Shown: in pieces, positions 54,792-64,000 of the stretch
Position numbering within the stretch: the stretch's first letter is position 1
Layout: the number at the start of each line of letters is the position of its first letter
DNA from: Mycolicibacterium moriokaense
GTDB taxonomy: Bacteria > Actinomycetota > Actinomycetes > Mycobacteriales > Mycobacteriaceae
NCBI RefSeq assembly: GCF_010726085.1
Contig: NZ_AP022560.1
Coordinates: 2,976,001 to 3,040,000 of the forward strand
Direction of reading: 5' to 3'
DNA: 64,000 nt
Notes under the pieces: generated by a model
Seen by the model: the letters and a program-made list of their open reading frames with translations, nothing else
Told to the model about the DNA's origin: nothing
Database searches by the model: none
Program-made: the position numbers and the translations under genes

Positions 54792-56132
54792 ATGGATCGG
54801 CAGAAGGAATTCGTGCTGCGCACGCTGGAAGAACGCGATATCCGCTTCGTCCGGTTGTGGTTCACCGATGTGCTCGGATACCTGAAGTCCGTCGCCATCG
54901 CGCCCGCCGAACTCGAGGGCGCGTTCGAGGAGGGCATCGGCTTCGACGGCTCGGCGATCGAGGGTTTCGCCCGCGTGTCGGAGGCCGACATGGTCGCGCG
55001 GCCCGATCCGTCGACGTTCCAGGTGCTGCCGTGGACCTCCAGCGCCGGCGACCACCACTCCGCGCGGATGTTCTGCGACATCACCATGCCCGACGGGTCG
55101 CCGTCGTGGGCGGACTCCCGGCACGTGCTGCGCAGGCAGCTGTCGAAGGCCAGTGACCTCGGCTTCTCCTGCTACGTGCACCCGGAGATCGAGTTCTTCC
55201 TGCTCAAGCCCGGCGAGTACGACGGTTCGGTGCCGGTGCCCGCGGACAACGGCGGCTACTTCGACCAGGCCGTGCACGACGCCGCGCCGAACTTCCGCCG
55301 CCACGCCATCGACGCGCTCGAGCAGATGGGCATCTCGGTGGAGTTCAGTCACCACGAGGGCGCGCCCGGCCAGCAGGAGATCGACCTGCGCTACGCCGAC
55401 GCGCTGTCGATGGCCGACAATGTCATGACCTTCCGCTACGTCGTCAAGGAGGTCGCCCTGGCCGACGGGGTGCGGGCGTCGTTCATGCCCAAGCCCTTCT
55501 CCGACCATCCCGGGTCGGCGATGCACACCCACATGAGCCTGTTCGAGGGCGAGACGAATGCGTTCCACAGCCCCGACGACGTGTTGCAGCTCTCCGACGT
55601 CGCCAAGTCCTTCATCGCGGGAATTCTGGAGCACGCCAACGAGATCAGCGCCGTCACCAACCAGTGGGTGAACTCCTACAAGCGACTGGTCCACGGCGGC
55701 GAGGCGCCCACCGCGGCGTCCTGGGGAGCCGCCAACCGCTCGGCGCTGGTGCGGGTGCCGATGTACACGCCGCGTAAGGCCTCATCGCGACGCGTCGAGG
55801 TGCGCAGCCCCGACTCGGCGTGCAACCCGTATCTGACCTTCGCCGTGTTGCTGGCCGCGGGCCTGCGCGGCATCGAGAAGAACTACGTGCTGGGTCCGCA
55901 GGCCGAGGACAACGTCTGGAACCTGACGCCTGAGGAACGCCGCGCCATGGGCTACAAGGAGCTGCCCGGCAGCCTCGGGGTGGCGCTGGGCGAGATGGAG
56001 AATTCCGAACTCGTCGCGGAAGCGTTGGGGGAGCATGTCTTCGACTACTTCCTGCGCAACAAGCGGGCCGAGTGGGAGAACTACCGCAGCCACGTCACGC
56101 CCTTCGAGCTCAAGGCATACCTCTCTCTTTAA
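54792..56132 (+). CDS. glnA2: Glutamine synthetase GlnA2
   Basis: 446 residues from ATG 54792, the same length as M. tuberculosis GlnA2 as I recall. N-terminal beta-grasp WFTDVLGYLKSVAIAPAEL, then FDGSAIEGFARVSEADM (ammonium/Asp latch), catalytic domain YVHPEIEFFLL, HHEGAPGQQEIDLRYADAL, GSAMHTHMSLFEG and RVEVRSPDSACNPYLTFAVLL. The adenylylation-loop tyrosine typical of GlnA1 is not conserved in the same context (GPQAEDNVWNLTPEERR). It makes glutamine or a related gamma-glutamyl product. glnE follows 34 bp later. Confidence 0.93.
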   Translation: MDRQKEFVLRTLEERDIRFVRLWFTDVLGYLKSVAIAPAELEGAFEEGIGFDGSAIEGFARVSEADMVARPDPSTFQVLPWTSSAGDHHSARMFCDITMPDGSPSWADSRHVLRRQLSKASDLGFSCYVHPEIEFFLLKPGEYDGSVPVPADNGGYFDQAVHDAAPNFRRHAIDALEQMGISVEFSHHEGAPGQQEIDLRYADALSMADNVMTFRYVVKEVALADGVRASFMPKPFSDHPGSAMHTHMSLFEGETNAFHSPDDVLQLSDVAKSFIAGILEHANEISAVTNQWVNSYKRLVHGGEAPTAASWGAANRSALVRVPMYTPRKASSRRVEVRSPDSACNPYLTFAVLLAAGLRGIEKNYVLGPQAEDNVWNLTPEERRAMGYKELPGSLGVALGEMENSELVAEALGEHVFDYFLRNKRAEWENYRSHVTPFELKAYLSL

Positions 56133-56166
56133 CGGACCTCCCTGGCCCGTGCGCTAACGTCGAGCC

Positions 56167-59133
56167 GTGGCCAAACCCGCGACGCAGCGCCCGAAGCTGC
56201 CAAGCGTCGGACGGCTCGGACTGGTCGAACCCTCCGCGCCTGCCGACCTTGATCGGCTGGGCTGGAACACCGATGACCACGTCGAGTTGTTGTGGTCGCT
56301 GTCGCGCGCTCCCGATGCCGACACCGCGTTGGCGGCGATCGTGCGCCTGGCCGAGGCACTGGGCGACGACTGGAACGAGCTGAAGCAGGAACTGCTCACC
56401 GACCGCGCACTGCGGGGCCGGCTGTTCAGCATCCTCGGCTCGTCGCTGGCGCTCGGTGACCATCTGGTCGCACACCCCGACAGCTGGCGACTGCTGGCCG
56501 GAAAGGTGACGTTGCCGTCGGCCGACGATCTGCGCATCCTGTTCCGCGATGCGGCCGAAAAGGCAACCAACGCAACGGATGCGCGGCAACCGCTGCAACG
56601 GCTCTACCGGGACCGGATCCTGGTGCTCGCCGGCCTGGACCTGGCGTCGGTCGTGGAGAACGAACCCGTCATGCCGTTCCCGACCGTCGGCGAGCATCTG
56701 TCGGACCTCGCCGACGCCGCGCTCGGGGCCGCCCTGATCGTGGCGTGCAAGACGGTGGGCTGTGTCGAGTCGCCGCCGCGGCTGGCCGTCATCGCGATGG
56801 GCAAGTGCGGTGCGCGCGAGCTGAACTACGTCAGCGACGTCGACGTGATCTTCGTGACCGAGGACGCCAACGACAACCTCGCGACCGCGACGCGGGTGGC
56901 CGGCGAGATGATGCGGTTCGCCGGCGACGCGTTCTTCGAAGTCGACGCGGCGCTGCGTCCCGAGGGTAAACGGGGCCAGCTGGTGCGCACGCTGGAGTCG
57001 CATGTCGCCTACTACCAGCGCTGGGCCAAGACGTGGGAATTCCAGGCGCTGATGAAGGCGCGACCCGCGGCGGGCGACGCCGAGTTGGGCAAGCAGTACA
57101 TCGACGCGGTGATGCCGATGGTGTGGACCGCCTGCGAGCGCGAGGACTTCGTCTCCGAGGTGCAGGCGATGCGCCGTCGCGTCGTCGAGAACGTACCCGC
57201 AACCATCCGGACCCGCGAGATCAAACTGGGCACCGGCGGGCTGCGCGACGTCGAGTTCGCGGTGCAGCTGCTGCAGTTGGTGCACGGCCGCAACGACGAA
57301 TCACTGCACGTGGCGTCGACGGTGGACGCGCTGGCCGCGCTAGGCGCGGGCGGCTACATCGGCCGCGACGACACGGCGAACCTGACGGCGTCCTATGAGT
57401 TCCTTCGGCTGCTCGAGCACCGGCTGCAACTGCAGCGACTCAAGCGCACGCACATCCTGCCCGACGAGAACGACGACGAGGCGTTGCGCTGGCTGGCGCG
57501 GGCCGCCCACATCCGTCCCGACGGCACCCACGACGCCCTCGGCGTGCTGCGCGAGGAGCTCAAGCGGCAGAACATGCGGGTGTCCCGGCTGCACGCCAAG
57601 CTGTTTTACCAGCCACTACTGGAATCGGTTGGCGCATTTGGCATTCCGGAAGGGCTGAGCGCCGAGGCCGCCGAACGCCAGCTGGCCGCGCTGGGCTACG
57701 AAGGGCCGCAGAGCGCCCTGACACACCTGCGGGCTTTGACGGGTGACAGTGGCCGCCGCGGACAGGTTCAGCGGGTGCTGCTGCCGACCCTGCTGGACTG
57801 GCTGTCGGACACACCCGACCCGGACGCGGGCCTGCTGGCGTACCGGCGCATCAGCGAGGCGCTGGCCGATGCGCGGTGGTATCTGGCGACGCTGCGCGAC
57901 GAGGGCGCGGTGGCCAAACGCTTGATGCGAGTGCTCGGCACATCGGCCTACGTCCCCGAGTTGTTGATGCGGGCGCCCGAGGTCATCCAGTTGTACGCCG
58001 ACGGGCCCGACGGCCCGAAGTTGTGCGATGTGGAGCCCGAAGCGGTGGCCCGCGCGCTGGTGGCGTCGGCGGGCCGGCATCCCGATCCGGCGCGGGCGAT
58101 CGCCGCGGCGCGCACGCTGCGGCGACGGGAGTTGGCCAGGATCGCCTCGGCCGACCTGCTGGGCATGCTCGAGGTGACCGAGGTGTGCCGCGCCCTGACG
58201 TCGGTGTGGGTGGCGGTGCTGCAAGCCGCGCTCGAAGCGGTGATCCGGGACAACACCGGCGAGGACGGCGTGCCCGCTCGCATCGCGGTGATCGGAATGG
58301 GGCGCCTCGGCGGCGCCGAACTGGGCTACGGCTCCGACGCCGACGTCATGTTCGTGTGCGAACCGAACGAGGGCGTCGAGGAGTCGGTGGCGGTCAAGTG
58401 GTCGGTGTCGGTCGCGGAGAAGGTACGCACGCTGCTGGGCACCCCGTCGTCGGACCCGCCGTTGGAGATCGACGCCAACCTGCGGCCGGAGGGCCGCAAC
58501 GGTCCACTGGTGCGCACGCTCGCCTCCTACGAGGCGTACTACGAGAAGTACGCGCAGACATGGGAAGTGCAGGCGCTGCTGCGGGCGCATCGCGTCGCGG
58601 GCGATCCCGACCTGGGGGAGCGGTTCCTGTTGATGATCGACAAGACCCGCTATCCCGCGGGCGGCGTTTCGCCGCAGGCGGTTCAGGAGATCCGGCGGAT
58701 CAAGGCACGCATCGACGCGGAGCGGCTGCCTCGGGGTGCAGACCCCAACACGCACACCAAGCTGGGGCGCGGAGGGTTGGCCGACATCGAGTGGACGGTG
58801 CAGCTTCTGCAGCTGCGGCATGCGCACAAAGTGCCTGCGCTGCACTGCACTTCGACGCTGGAGGCGTTGAATGCGATCGGTGCGGCCGAGCTGATCGCCG
58901 AGGGCGACGTCGAACTGCTGCGGCAGGCCTGGCTGACGGCGACACGGGCGCGCAACGCGCTGGTGCTGGTGCGCGGCAAGCCCACCGACCAGCTGCCGGG
59001 TCCTGGTCGTCAGCTCAACGCGGTGGCAGTGGCCGCCGGCTGGCACAACGACGACGGCGGCGAGTTCCTCGACAACTACCTGCGCGTGACGCGTAGGGCA
59101 AAAGCGGTGGTACGAAAGGTCTTTGGTGAATAG
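56167..59133 (+). CDS. glnE: Glutamine synthetase adenylyltransferase/deadenylylase GlnE
   Basis: 988 residues from GTG 56167 (M. tuberculosis about 994). Two nucleotidyltransferase domains: N-terminal deadenylylase with [24 protein letters not shown] and C-terminal adenylylase with [24 protein letters not shown], each with the GxxG...DxD metal motif. Conserved [20 protein letters not shown] and [20 protein letters not shown] follow each one. It switches GlnA1 on and off by (de)adenylylation of its loop tyrosine. Placed between glnA2 and glnA1, as in other mycobacteria. Confidence 0.95.
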   Translation: MAKPATQRPKLPSVGRLGLVEPSAPADLDRLGWNTDDHVELLWSLSRAPDADTALAAIVRLAEALGDDWNELKQELLTDRALRGRLFSILGSSLALGDHLVAHPDSWRLLAGKVTLPSADDLRILFRDAAEKATNATDARQPLQRLYRDRILVLAGLDLASVVENEPVMPFPTVGEHLSDLADAALGAALIVACKTVGCVESPPRLAVIAMGKCGARELNYVSDVDVIFVTEDANDNLATATRVAGEMMRFAGDAFFEVDAALRPEGKRGQLVRTLESHVAYYQRWAKTWEFQALMKARPAAGDAELGKQYIDAVMPMVWTACEREDFVSEVQAMRRRVVENVPATIRTREIKLGTGGLRDVEFAVQLLQLVHGRNDESLHVASTVDALAALGAGGYIGRDDTANLTASYEFLRLLEHRLQLQRLKRTHILPDENDDEALRWLARAAHIRPDGTHDALGVLREELKRQNMRVSRLHAKLFYQPLLESVGAFGIPEGLSAEAAERQLAALGYEGPQSALTHLRALTGDSGRRGQVQRVLLPTLLDWLSDTPDPDAGLLAYRRISEALADARWYLATLRDEGAVAKRLMRVLGTSAYVPELLMRAPEVIQLYADGPDGPKLCDVEPEAVARALVASAGRHPDPARAIAAARTLRRRELARIASADLLGMLEVTEVCRALTSVWVAVLQAALEAVIRDNTGEDGVPARIAVIGMGRLGGAELGYGSDADVMFVCEPNEGVEESVAVKWSVSVAEKVRTLLGTPSSDPPLEIDANLRPEGRNGPLVRTLASYEAYYEKYAQTWEVQALLRAHRVAGDPDLGERFLLMIDKTRYPAGGVSPQAVQEIRRIKARIDAERLPRGADPNTHTKLGRGGLADIEWTVQLLQLRHAHKVPALHCTSTLEALNAIGAAELIAEGDVELLRQAWLTATRARNALVLVRGKPTDQLPGPGRQLNAVAVAAGWHNDDGGEFLDNYLRVTRRAKAVVRKVFGE

Positions 59134-59160
59134 TCCTGAGCGAATGAGTAGGTCCAACGA

Positions 59161-59793
59161 GTGAGCATGGATTTCGGGTTCGACCTGATCAGCGACGAGG
59201 AATACGAGCGGCAACGTGGGCTCTACGGGCCGTTGACGGACTCGTTGCGTCGGCTCATCGAGGCGGGTCTGCACACCGAGGCCGACGAGGACACTGTCCG
59301 CGACGCCCAGAACCGGATCGAAGCGGTGGCCGAAATGCTCGAGACCAAACAGCGCGCCAAGTCGACCCTGGTTCACGAGGCCACCGGCCGACCGCTCGCA
59401 TGGGCCAATCCCGCTGTCGGACTGCGGAATGCGATTGCACCGCCGATGGTCATCCATCACGAGGACGACGGCCAGTGCTGGAGCGAGTTCACGCTCAGCG
59501 CCGCCTACGAAGGCCCACCCGGATGGGTGCACGGCGGCATCTGCGCCCTGGTGCTCGACCACATTCTCGGTGAGGCCGCCAGTGAAGGACTGACCCGGCC
59601 GAAGTTCACCGGCACGATCTCGCTGCGCTATCTGCGCGGCACACCGCTGGGGGATCTGCGGGCCGAGGCCTTCGTCGAGCGGACCGAGGGTGTGAAGACC
59701 TTCGCCCGCGGCTACCTGAAGGACGCCAACGGCCCGACTGTCGAGGCCGAGGGCGTGTTCATCCAGCCGGCGTGGGCGCGGGACGCCGGATGA
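59161..59793 (+). CDS. Hotdog-fold thioesterase (PaaI-like)
   Basis: 210 residues from GTG 59161. C-terminal half is the hotdog domain: GPPGWVHGGICALVLDHILGEAAS (WVHGG motif before the long helix), FTGTISLRYLRGTPLGDLRAE and GVKTFARGYLKDANGPTVEAEGVF. The N-terminal 60 residues are a helical extension of unknown role. It should hydrolyse an acyl-CoA or acyl-ACP. Its stop overlaps the next gene (ATGA), so the two are coupled. Confidence 0.85.
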   Translation: MSMDFGFDLISDEEYERQRGLYGPLTDSLRRLIEAGLHTEADEDTVRDAQNRIEAVAEMLETKQRAKSTLVHEATGRPLAWANPAVGLRNAIAPPMVIHHEDDGQCWSEFTLSAAYEGPPGWVHGGICALVLDHILGEAASEGLTRPKFTGTISLRYLRGTPLGDLRAEAFVERTEGVKTFARGYLKDANGPTVEAEGVFIQPAWARDAG

Positions 59794-60647
59794 AGATCTA
59801 CATCAGCCTGGCCTTCCTGGAGACCCGTGAGGCCGTCGAAATCGCTAAGGCCGCAGACGATCTCGGATACGACGGCGTCGGCATCCCCGATCATGTGGTC
59901 AACCTCGAGACGCTGAAGACGCCGTATCCCTACACCAAGGACGGGAAACGACGGTGGGAAGCGTTCACCGACTGGCCGGACCCGTGGGTGCTGATCGGTG
60001 CGCTGGCGACGGTGACCAGTCGGCTGCGCTTCGTCACGACTGTCTACCTGCCCGCGATGCGCGACCCGTACTCCGCCGCGAAGTCCATTGGGACGGCGGC
60101 ATATCTGGCCGGTGGACGGCTGGAACTCGGAATCGGCGTCGGCTGGTGCGAGGAAGAGTTCACGCTGATGGGGCAGCGGTTCGACCGGCGCGGCAAGCGC
60201 ACCGACGAAATGCTCGAACTGATGAAGGAACTCTGGAAGCCGGGCTGGACGGAGTTCGACGGCGAGTTCTACCAGACCCCGCGGCTGGAGATGGAGCCGA
60301 CGCCACCGCACATCCCGATATTCGTCGGCGGACTCTCCGACATCGCGCTGCGTCGCGCCGCGCGTCACGACGGCTGGATCGGCGACCTGATCACCACCGA
60401 CCGGGCCATCGAGCGCATCGACAAGCTGCGCGAGCTGCGGGCCGAAAAGGGGCTGACGATGGACGATTTCGTCGTCATCACACCGTTGACCGACGCATTC
60501 ACCCCCGAGCATTACGACCGCGCGCGCGCCGGCGGAATCGACGGCATCATCACCATGCCGTGGATGTTCTACTCCGGACCGCAGGCCTCACTGGACGAGA
60601 AGATCGACGGCATGCGCAAGTTCCGCAAGGATATGGCGCTGGACTGA
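59790..60647 (+). CDS. LLM-class F420-dependent oxidoreductase
   Basis: 285 residues from ATG 59790. Luciferase-like TIM barrel: MKIYISLAFLETREAVEIAKAADDLGYDGVGIPDHV, then RFVTTVYLPAMRDPYSAAKSIGT, GRLELGIGVGWCEEEFTLMGQRFDRRGKRTDEM and PPHIPIFVGGLSDIALRRAARHDGW. These residues build the F420/FMN site; mycobacterial members usually use F420. Substrate unknown; the coupled hotdog thioesterase suggests an acyl or CoA-derived compound. Confidence 0.87.
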   Translation: MKIYISLAFLETREAVEIAKAADDLGYDGVGIPDHVVNLETLKTPYPYTKDGKRRWEAFTDWPDPWVLIGALATVTSRLRFVTTVYLPAMRDPYSAAKSIGTAAYLAGGRLELGIGVGWCEEEFTLMGQRFDRRGKRTDEMLELMKELWKPGWTEFDGEFYQTPRLEMEPTPPHIPIFVGGLSDIALRRAARHDGWIGDLITTDRAIERIDKLRELRAEKGLTMDDFVVITPLTDAFTPEHYDRARAGGIDGIITMPWMFYSGPQASLDEKIDGMRKFRKDMALD

Positions 60648-60669
60648 ACCGGCGCGTCCGCGAAGCGGT

Positions 60670-61116
60670 TCAGGTGACCGCACGCCCCGATACACCGGTG
60701 CGTCGCCTGCCGTCGACCGACCACGCGCCGCCACCCAGCGCGGCCAGGAGCAGGAACGCGAAGCAGTACATCACGGCCATCTCGCCGCCGTTCACAAGCG
60801 GCCAGAACGACGTCGGCTCACCTTCGAGCGGTGGCCAGTGCATCCAGAAGTACGCCACCGCCATCTGACCGGATGCGACGAACGCGGCGATGCGTGTGAA
60901 CAGTCCGAGTGTGATCACAATGCCGAGGACAAATTCGAGCAGCCCGGCCCACCACATCGGCCATGAGCCGGTTTCGATGGGCGTCGGCAGGGGGGCCGGC
61001 CACCCGAACAGCTTCTGGGCGCCGTGCATGGTGTACAGCAGACCGAAGACGATGCGGAAGATGCTCAGAACTGGTGAGGAGTAGCTGGCAAGACGTGCAT
61101 CCAGTTTGGTCGTCAT
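60670..61116 (-). CDS. DoxX family membrane protein
   Basis: 148 residues. Four hydrophobic segments: PVLSIFRIVFGLLYTMHGAQKLFGW (the DoxX FR..G..F..HG.QK.FG motif), WWAGLLEFVLGIVITLGLF, AAFVASGQMAVAYFWMHW, and GEMAVMYCFAFLLLAALGG. Family members are linked to membrane redox/thiol homeostasis. It is distinct from the DoxX-like protein at 32216-32686. Downstream of glnA1 on the same strand but separated by a terminator hairpin. Confidence 0.9.
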   Translation of the reverse strand: MTTKLDARLASYSSPVLSIFRIVFGLLYTMHGAQKLFGWPAPLPTPIETGSWPMWWAGLLEFVLGIVITLGLFTRIAAFVASGQMAVAYFWMHWPPLEGEPTSFWPLVNGGEMAVMYCFAFLLLAALGGGAWSVDGRRRTGVSGRAVT

Positions 61117-61163
61117 GTCCCTCGACCCTACGCAAGGCCTACAGGATTTTCACAGCTAAAACG

Positions 61164-61201
61164 CCGAAAGGCCGGGGGCGCGAACGCCACCCGGCCTTCG
61201 G
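61164..61201 (-). terminator. glnA1 intrinsic terminator
   Basis: Reading on the minus strand, CCGAAGGCCGGG pairs with CCCGGCCTTTCGG (one bulged base), followed a few nt later by CGTTTTAG. A strong GC stem with a short T-run, 80 bp beyond the glnA1 stop and past the tandem repeat array, makes this a likely intrinsic terminator. Confidence 0.65.
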
Positions 61202-61204
61202 TCA

Positions 61205-61281
61205 GCCGACTAAACGTCGCGTCGGCGAGCCGACTAAACGTCGCGTCGGCGAGCCGACTAAACGTCGCGTCGGCGAGCCGA

Positions 61282-61291
<10 letters not shown>
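61205..61291. repeat. 24-bp tandem repeat at the 3' end of glnA1
   Basis: Three exact 24-bp units begin at 61205, 61229 and 61253, each reading GCCGACTAAACGTCGCGTCG plus GCGA, followed by a partial fourth (61277-61291) that contains the glnA1 stop codon (61282-61284). On the coding strand each unit is CGACGTTTAGTCGGC followed by TCGCCGACG, so the end of glnA1 with its stop codon is repeated three more times downstream. Each unit also holds the mini-hairpin GTCGGC-TC-GCCGAC. Confidence 0.9.
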
Positions 61292-62718
<1,427 letters not shown>

Positions 62719-62770
62719 TGATAACTCTCCTTATATCTGGTAACCCGCGCGTTGACGCTAAGGACACGAT

Positions 62771-62808
62771 GTTGCACCACCGTCAACCGCATGTTGCGCC
62801 GAAGTTAC
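62771..62808. promoter_or_regulatory. GlnR box upstream of glnA1 (four half-sites)
   Basis: On the minus strand: GTAAC-n6-GCAAC-n6-TTGAC-n6-GCAAC, i.e. four pentamers at exact 11-bp periodicity (plus-strand GTTGC 62771-62775, GTCAA 62782-62786, GTTGC 62793-62797, GTTAC 62804-62808). This is the a-site/b-site layout described for actinobacterial GlnR. It starts 53 bp upstream of the glnA1 GTG, consistent with nitrogen-responsive control. Also faces the RDD gene, 28 bp away. Confidence 0.75.
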
Positions 62809-62836
62809 GCAATCGGGTCCCGCATATCCTGACAGT

Positions 62837-63319
62837 ATGGCCCGCCCACTGGGGTCCTGGCTGTCGGGGTCCGAACCCGGTGGCCAATCAGGACCCAACG
62901 ATTATCCCGGTCAACGCCTCGGCCTTCCCCCGTCCGGCCCCGGCTCGATCGCCGGGTTCGGCAGGCGTATCGCGGCGCTGTTGATCGACTGGTTCATCGC
63001 CTACGGCCTTGTCGGGCTGGCCGTCGCCCTCGGCCTGATGAGCCAGCAGAACTTCCTCTACACACCGCTGGGCTCGACCTCCATCGCGGTGGTCTGGCTC
63101 GTGCTCGGCATCATCTCGGTGCGGCTGTTCGGATTCACGCCGGGTCAGCTCGCACTCGACTTACGCGTCGCATCCGTGGACAACCGCCTGCACGTGGGGC
63201 TCGGCCGCGCCATTGTGCGGGGGATTCTGGTGTTCTTCGTCATCCCGGCCCTGTTCACCGACAGCGACCTGCGCGGGTACCAGGACCGATTCACCAACAC
63301 GGCCGTCGTCAGGCGCTGA
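62837..63319 (+). CDS. RDD family membrane protein (Rv2219-like)
   Basis: 160 residues. Gly/Pro-rich N-terminus, then the RDD domain: GFGRRIAALLIDWFIAYGLVGLAVALGL (Arg, Asp, Asp pattern), TSIAVVWLVLGIISVRLFGFTPGQLALDLRVA and AIVRGILVFFVIPALFTDSDLRGYQDRFTNTAVV. Three hydrophobic segments. Function unknown; its position beside glnA1 is conserved in mycobacteria. Divergent from glnA1 across the GlnR box. Confidence 0.88.
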   Translation: MARPLGSWLSGSEPGGQSGPNDYPGQRLGLPPSGPGSIAGFGRRIAALLIDWFIAYGLVGLAVALGLMSQQNFLYTPLGSTSIAVVWLVLGIISVRLFGFTPGQLALDLRVASVDNRLHVGLGRAIVRGILVFFVIPALFTDSDLRGYQDRFTNTAVVRR

Positions 63320-63323
63320 TCCG

Positions 63324-64000
63324 TCAGGCCTCGTGGCGGATCTGGCCGTTCATCATGGTCATCGTCACCTTTGCCTGGTGGATCTCGTGCGGGTCGATCT
63401 CCAGGATGTTCCTGTCCAGCACGATCATGTCGGCGAGCTTGTCGACCTCCAGCGAGCCCACCTTGTGGTCCAGCCGGATCTGGTAGGCCGCGCCGAGCGT
63501 GTTCGCATGCACCGCCTCGGCGACCGACAACCGCTGGTCGGCGGGCGGCAGCACCGCCGCATCCGCCGACCCGATGAGTTGACGCGTCACCCCGATCTGG
63601 ATCGAGTCCAGCGGCTTGTAGGTGGAGAAGTAGCCTGCCGCGGGCCAGTCGGTGCCCAATGAGATGCGCCCACCCGACCTGAGCACGTCCTGCGTGCGAT
63701 AGAGGAGGTCCTGGCGCGGCCGGCCGTACCGCGCCGCCAGGTTCTGGACGGTGTCGGGGTCGGCCGAGATCCAGTTCGCCGAGAACTGGGCGATCACGCC
63801 GAGCTCGCCGAACCGCCGGTTATCCGGATCCTCGACGTAGACCAGGTGCGCCACCGTGTGGCGCCGGTCGCGGGCCGGGTTCGCCGCGATCGCCGCTTCG
63901 ATCGAGTCCAGCGCGGTCCGGGCGGTGCGCTCACCGCACGCGTGCACGTGCACGTCGAACCCCGCGGCGTCGACCTCCCGAATGAGTTGGCGCCATTGGT
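63324..64000 (-). CDS. Amidohydrolase family protein (YtcJ-like), C-terminal part
   Basis: The coding frame continues past the window edge (FDVHVHACGERTARTALDSI is preceded by further coding sequence), so the start lies outside. Visible motifs: HVHACGE, HTVAHLVYVEDPD (metal-site His), SLGTDWPAAGYF (catalytic GTDW Asp), and LADMIVLDRNILEIDPHEI near the C-terminus. YtcJ-type enzymes hydrolyse amides or cyclic amides; substrate unknown. Convergent with the RDD gene, 4 bp apart. From memory it is not present at this position in M. tuberculosis. Confidence 0.82.
   Translation of the reverse strand, partial: QWRQLIREVDAAGFDVHVHACGERTARTALDSIEAAIAANPARDRRHTVAHLVYVEDPDNRRFGELGVIAQFSANWISADPDTVQNLAARYGRPRQDLLYRTQDVLRSGGRISLGTDWPAAGYFSTYKPLDSIQIGVTRQLIGSADAAVLPPADQRLSVAEAVHANTLGAAYQIRLDHKVGSLEVDKLADMIVLDRNILEIDPHEIHQAKVTMTMMNGQIRHEA

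Overview
The window looks like a chromosomal segment of a fast-growing mycobacterium (Mycolicibacterium type). It is high-GC, with many GTG starts and 4-base GTGA/ATGA start-stop overlaps. Much of its gene order matches, from memory, the Rv2252 to Rv2219 interval of M. tuberculosis in opposite orientation: dagK, FAD oxidase, TetR, glpD1, accD6, kasB, kasA, acpM, fabD, mabR, aceE, DUF3052, ahpE, tRNA-Val, then cobD, SURF1, ptpA, ptkA, cobC, NIF3, Zn-ribbon protein, RNase H/phosphatase, rnpB, CYTH-CHAD, panB, caeA, glnA2, glnE, glnA1 and RDD. All functions are read from translated sequence and remembered families; no database search was run.

Layout. 0-5.7 kb: end of a serine hydrolase, DUF3145, then a glycerolipid group (lipid kinase, alkyl-DHAP-synthase-like FAD enzyme, TetR, GlpD). 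5.7-12.4 kb: the minus-strand FAS-II operon fabD-acpM-kasA-kasB-accD6 with its likely regulator mabR. 12.5-17.1 kb: aceE, a lipoprotein, DUF3052 and ahpE. A tRNA-Val(TAC) follows at 17.12 kb.

17.2-35.6 kb is an accessory block between tRNA-Val and cobD. Its core is a plus-strand stress operon: a YflT-like membrane stress protein, a second dnaK, grpE, a Zn-finger-less DnaJ (CbpA type), a CbpM-like MerR protein, clpB, a zinc-ribbon thioredoxin, a UBP zinc-finger protein and a cNMP-binding/thioredoxin-reductase-like flavoprotein. Upstream lie a collapsed hydrolase-cyclase remnant, an orphan 4-TM protein, a STAS protein with an altered phosphoacceptor, a DUF1931 double histone-fold protein and a GAF-PucR regulator. 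The right end carries DUF488, DoxX with a SufR-like regulator, a frameshifted DUF2855 gene and a decayed hemerythrin gene. The extra DnaK carries the N-terminal insert typical of Gram-negative Hsp70s, which points to acquisition from outside the Actinobacteria.

35.6-42.5 kb returns to the conserved backbone (cobD to RNase H-phosphatase fusion). 42.6-47.9 kb is a small variable stretch (XRE-cupin, methyltransferases, esterase, VOC, AraC, rnpB, GntR plus a stand-alone sigma-region-4-like protein). 47.9-64 kb holds CYTH-CHAD, crotonase, panB, WS/DGAT, caeA-like protease, GNAT, and the nitrogen module glnA2-glnE ... glnA1 with a four-repeat GlnR box. It also has a thioesterase, an F420-type oxidoreductase, DoxX, an RDD protein and a truncated amidohydrolase at the edge.

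Several convergent or tandem gene ends carry long near-perfect inverted repeats, two of which share the same 12-bp outer stem. The glnA1 stop codon lies in a 24-bp tandem array.
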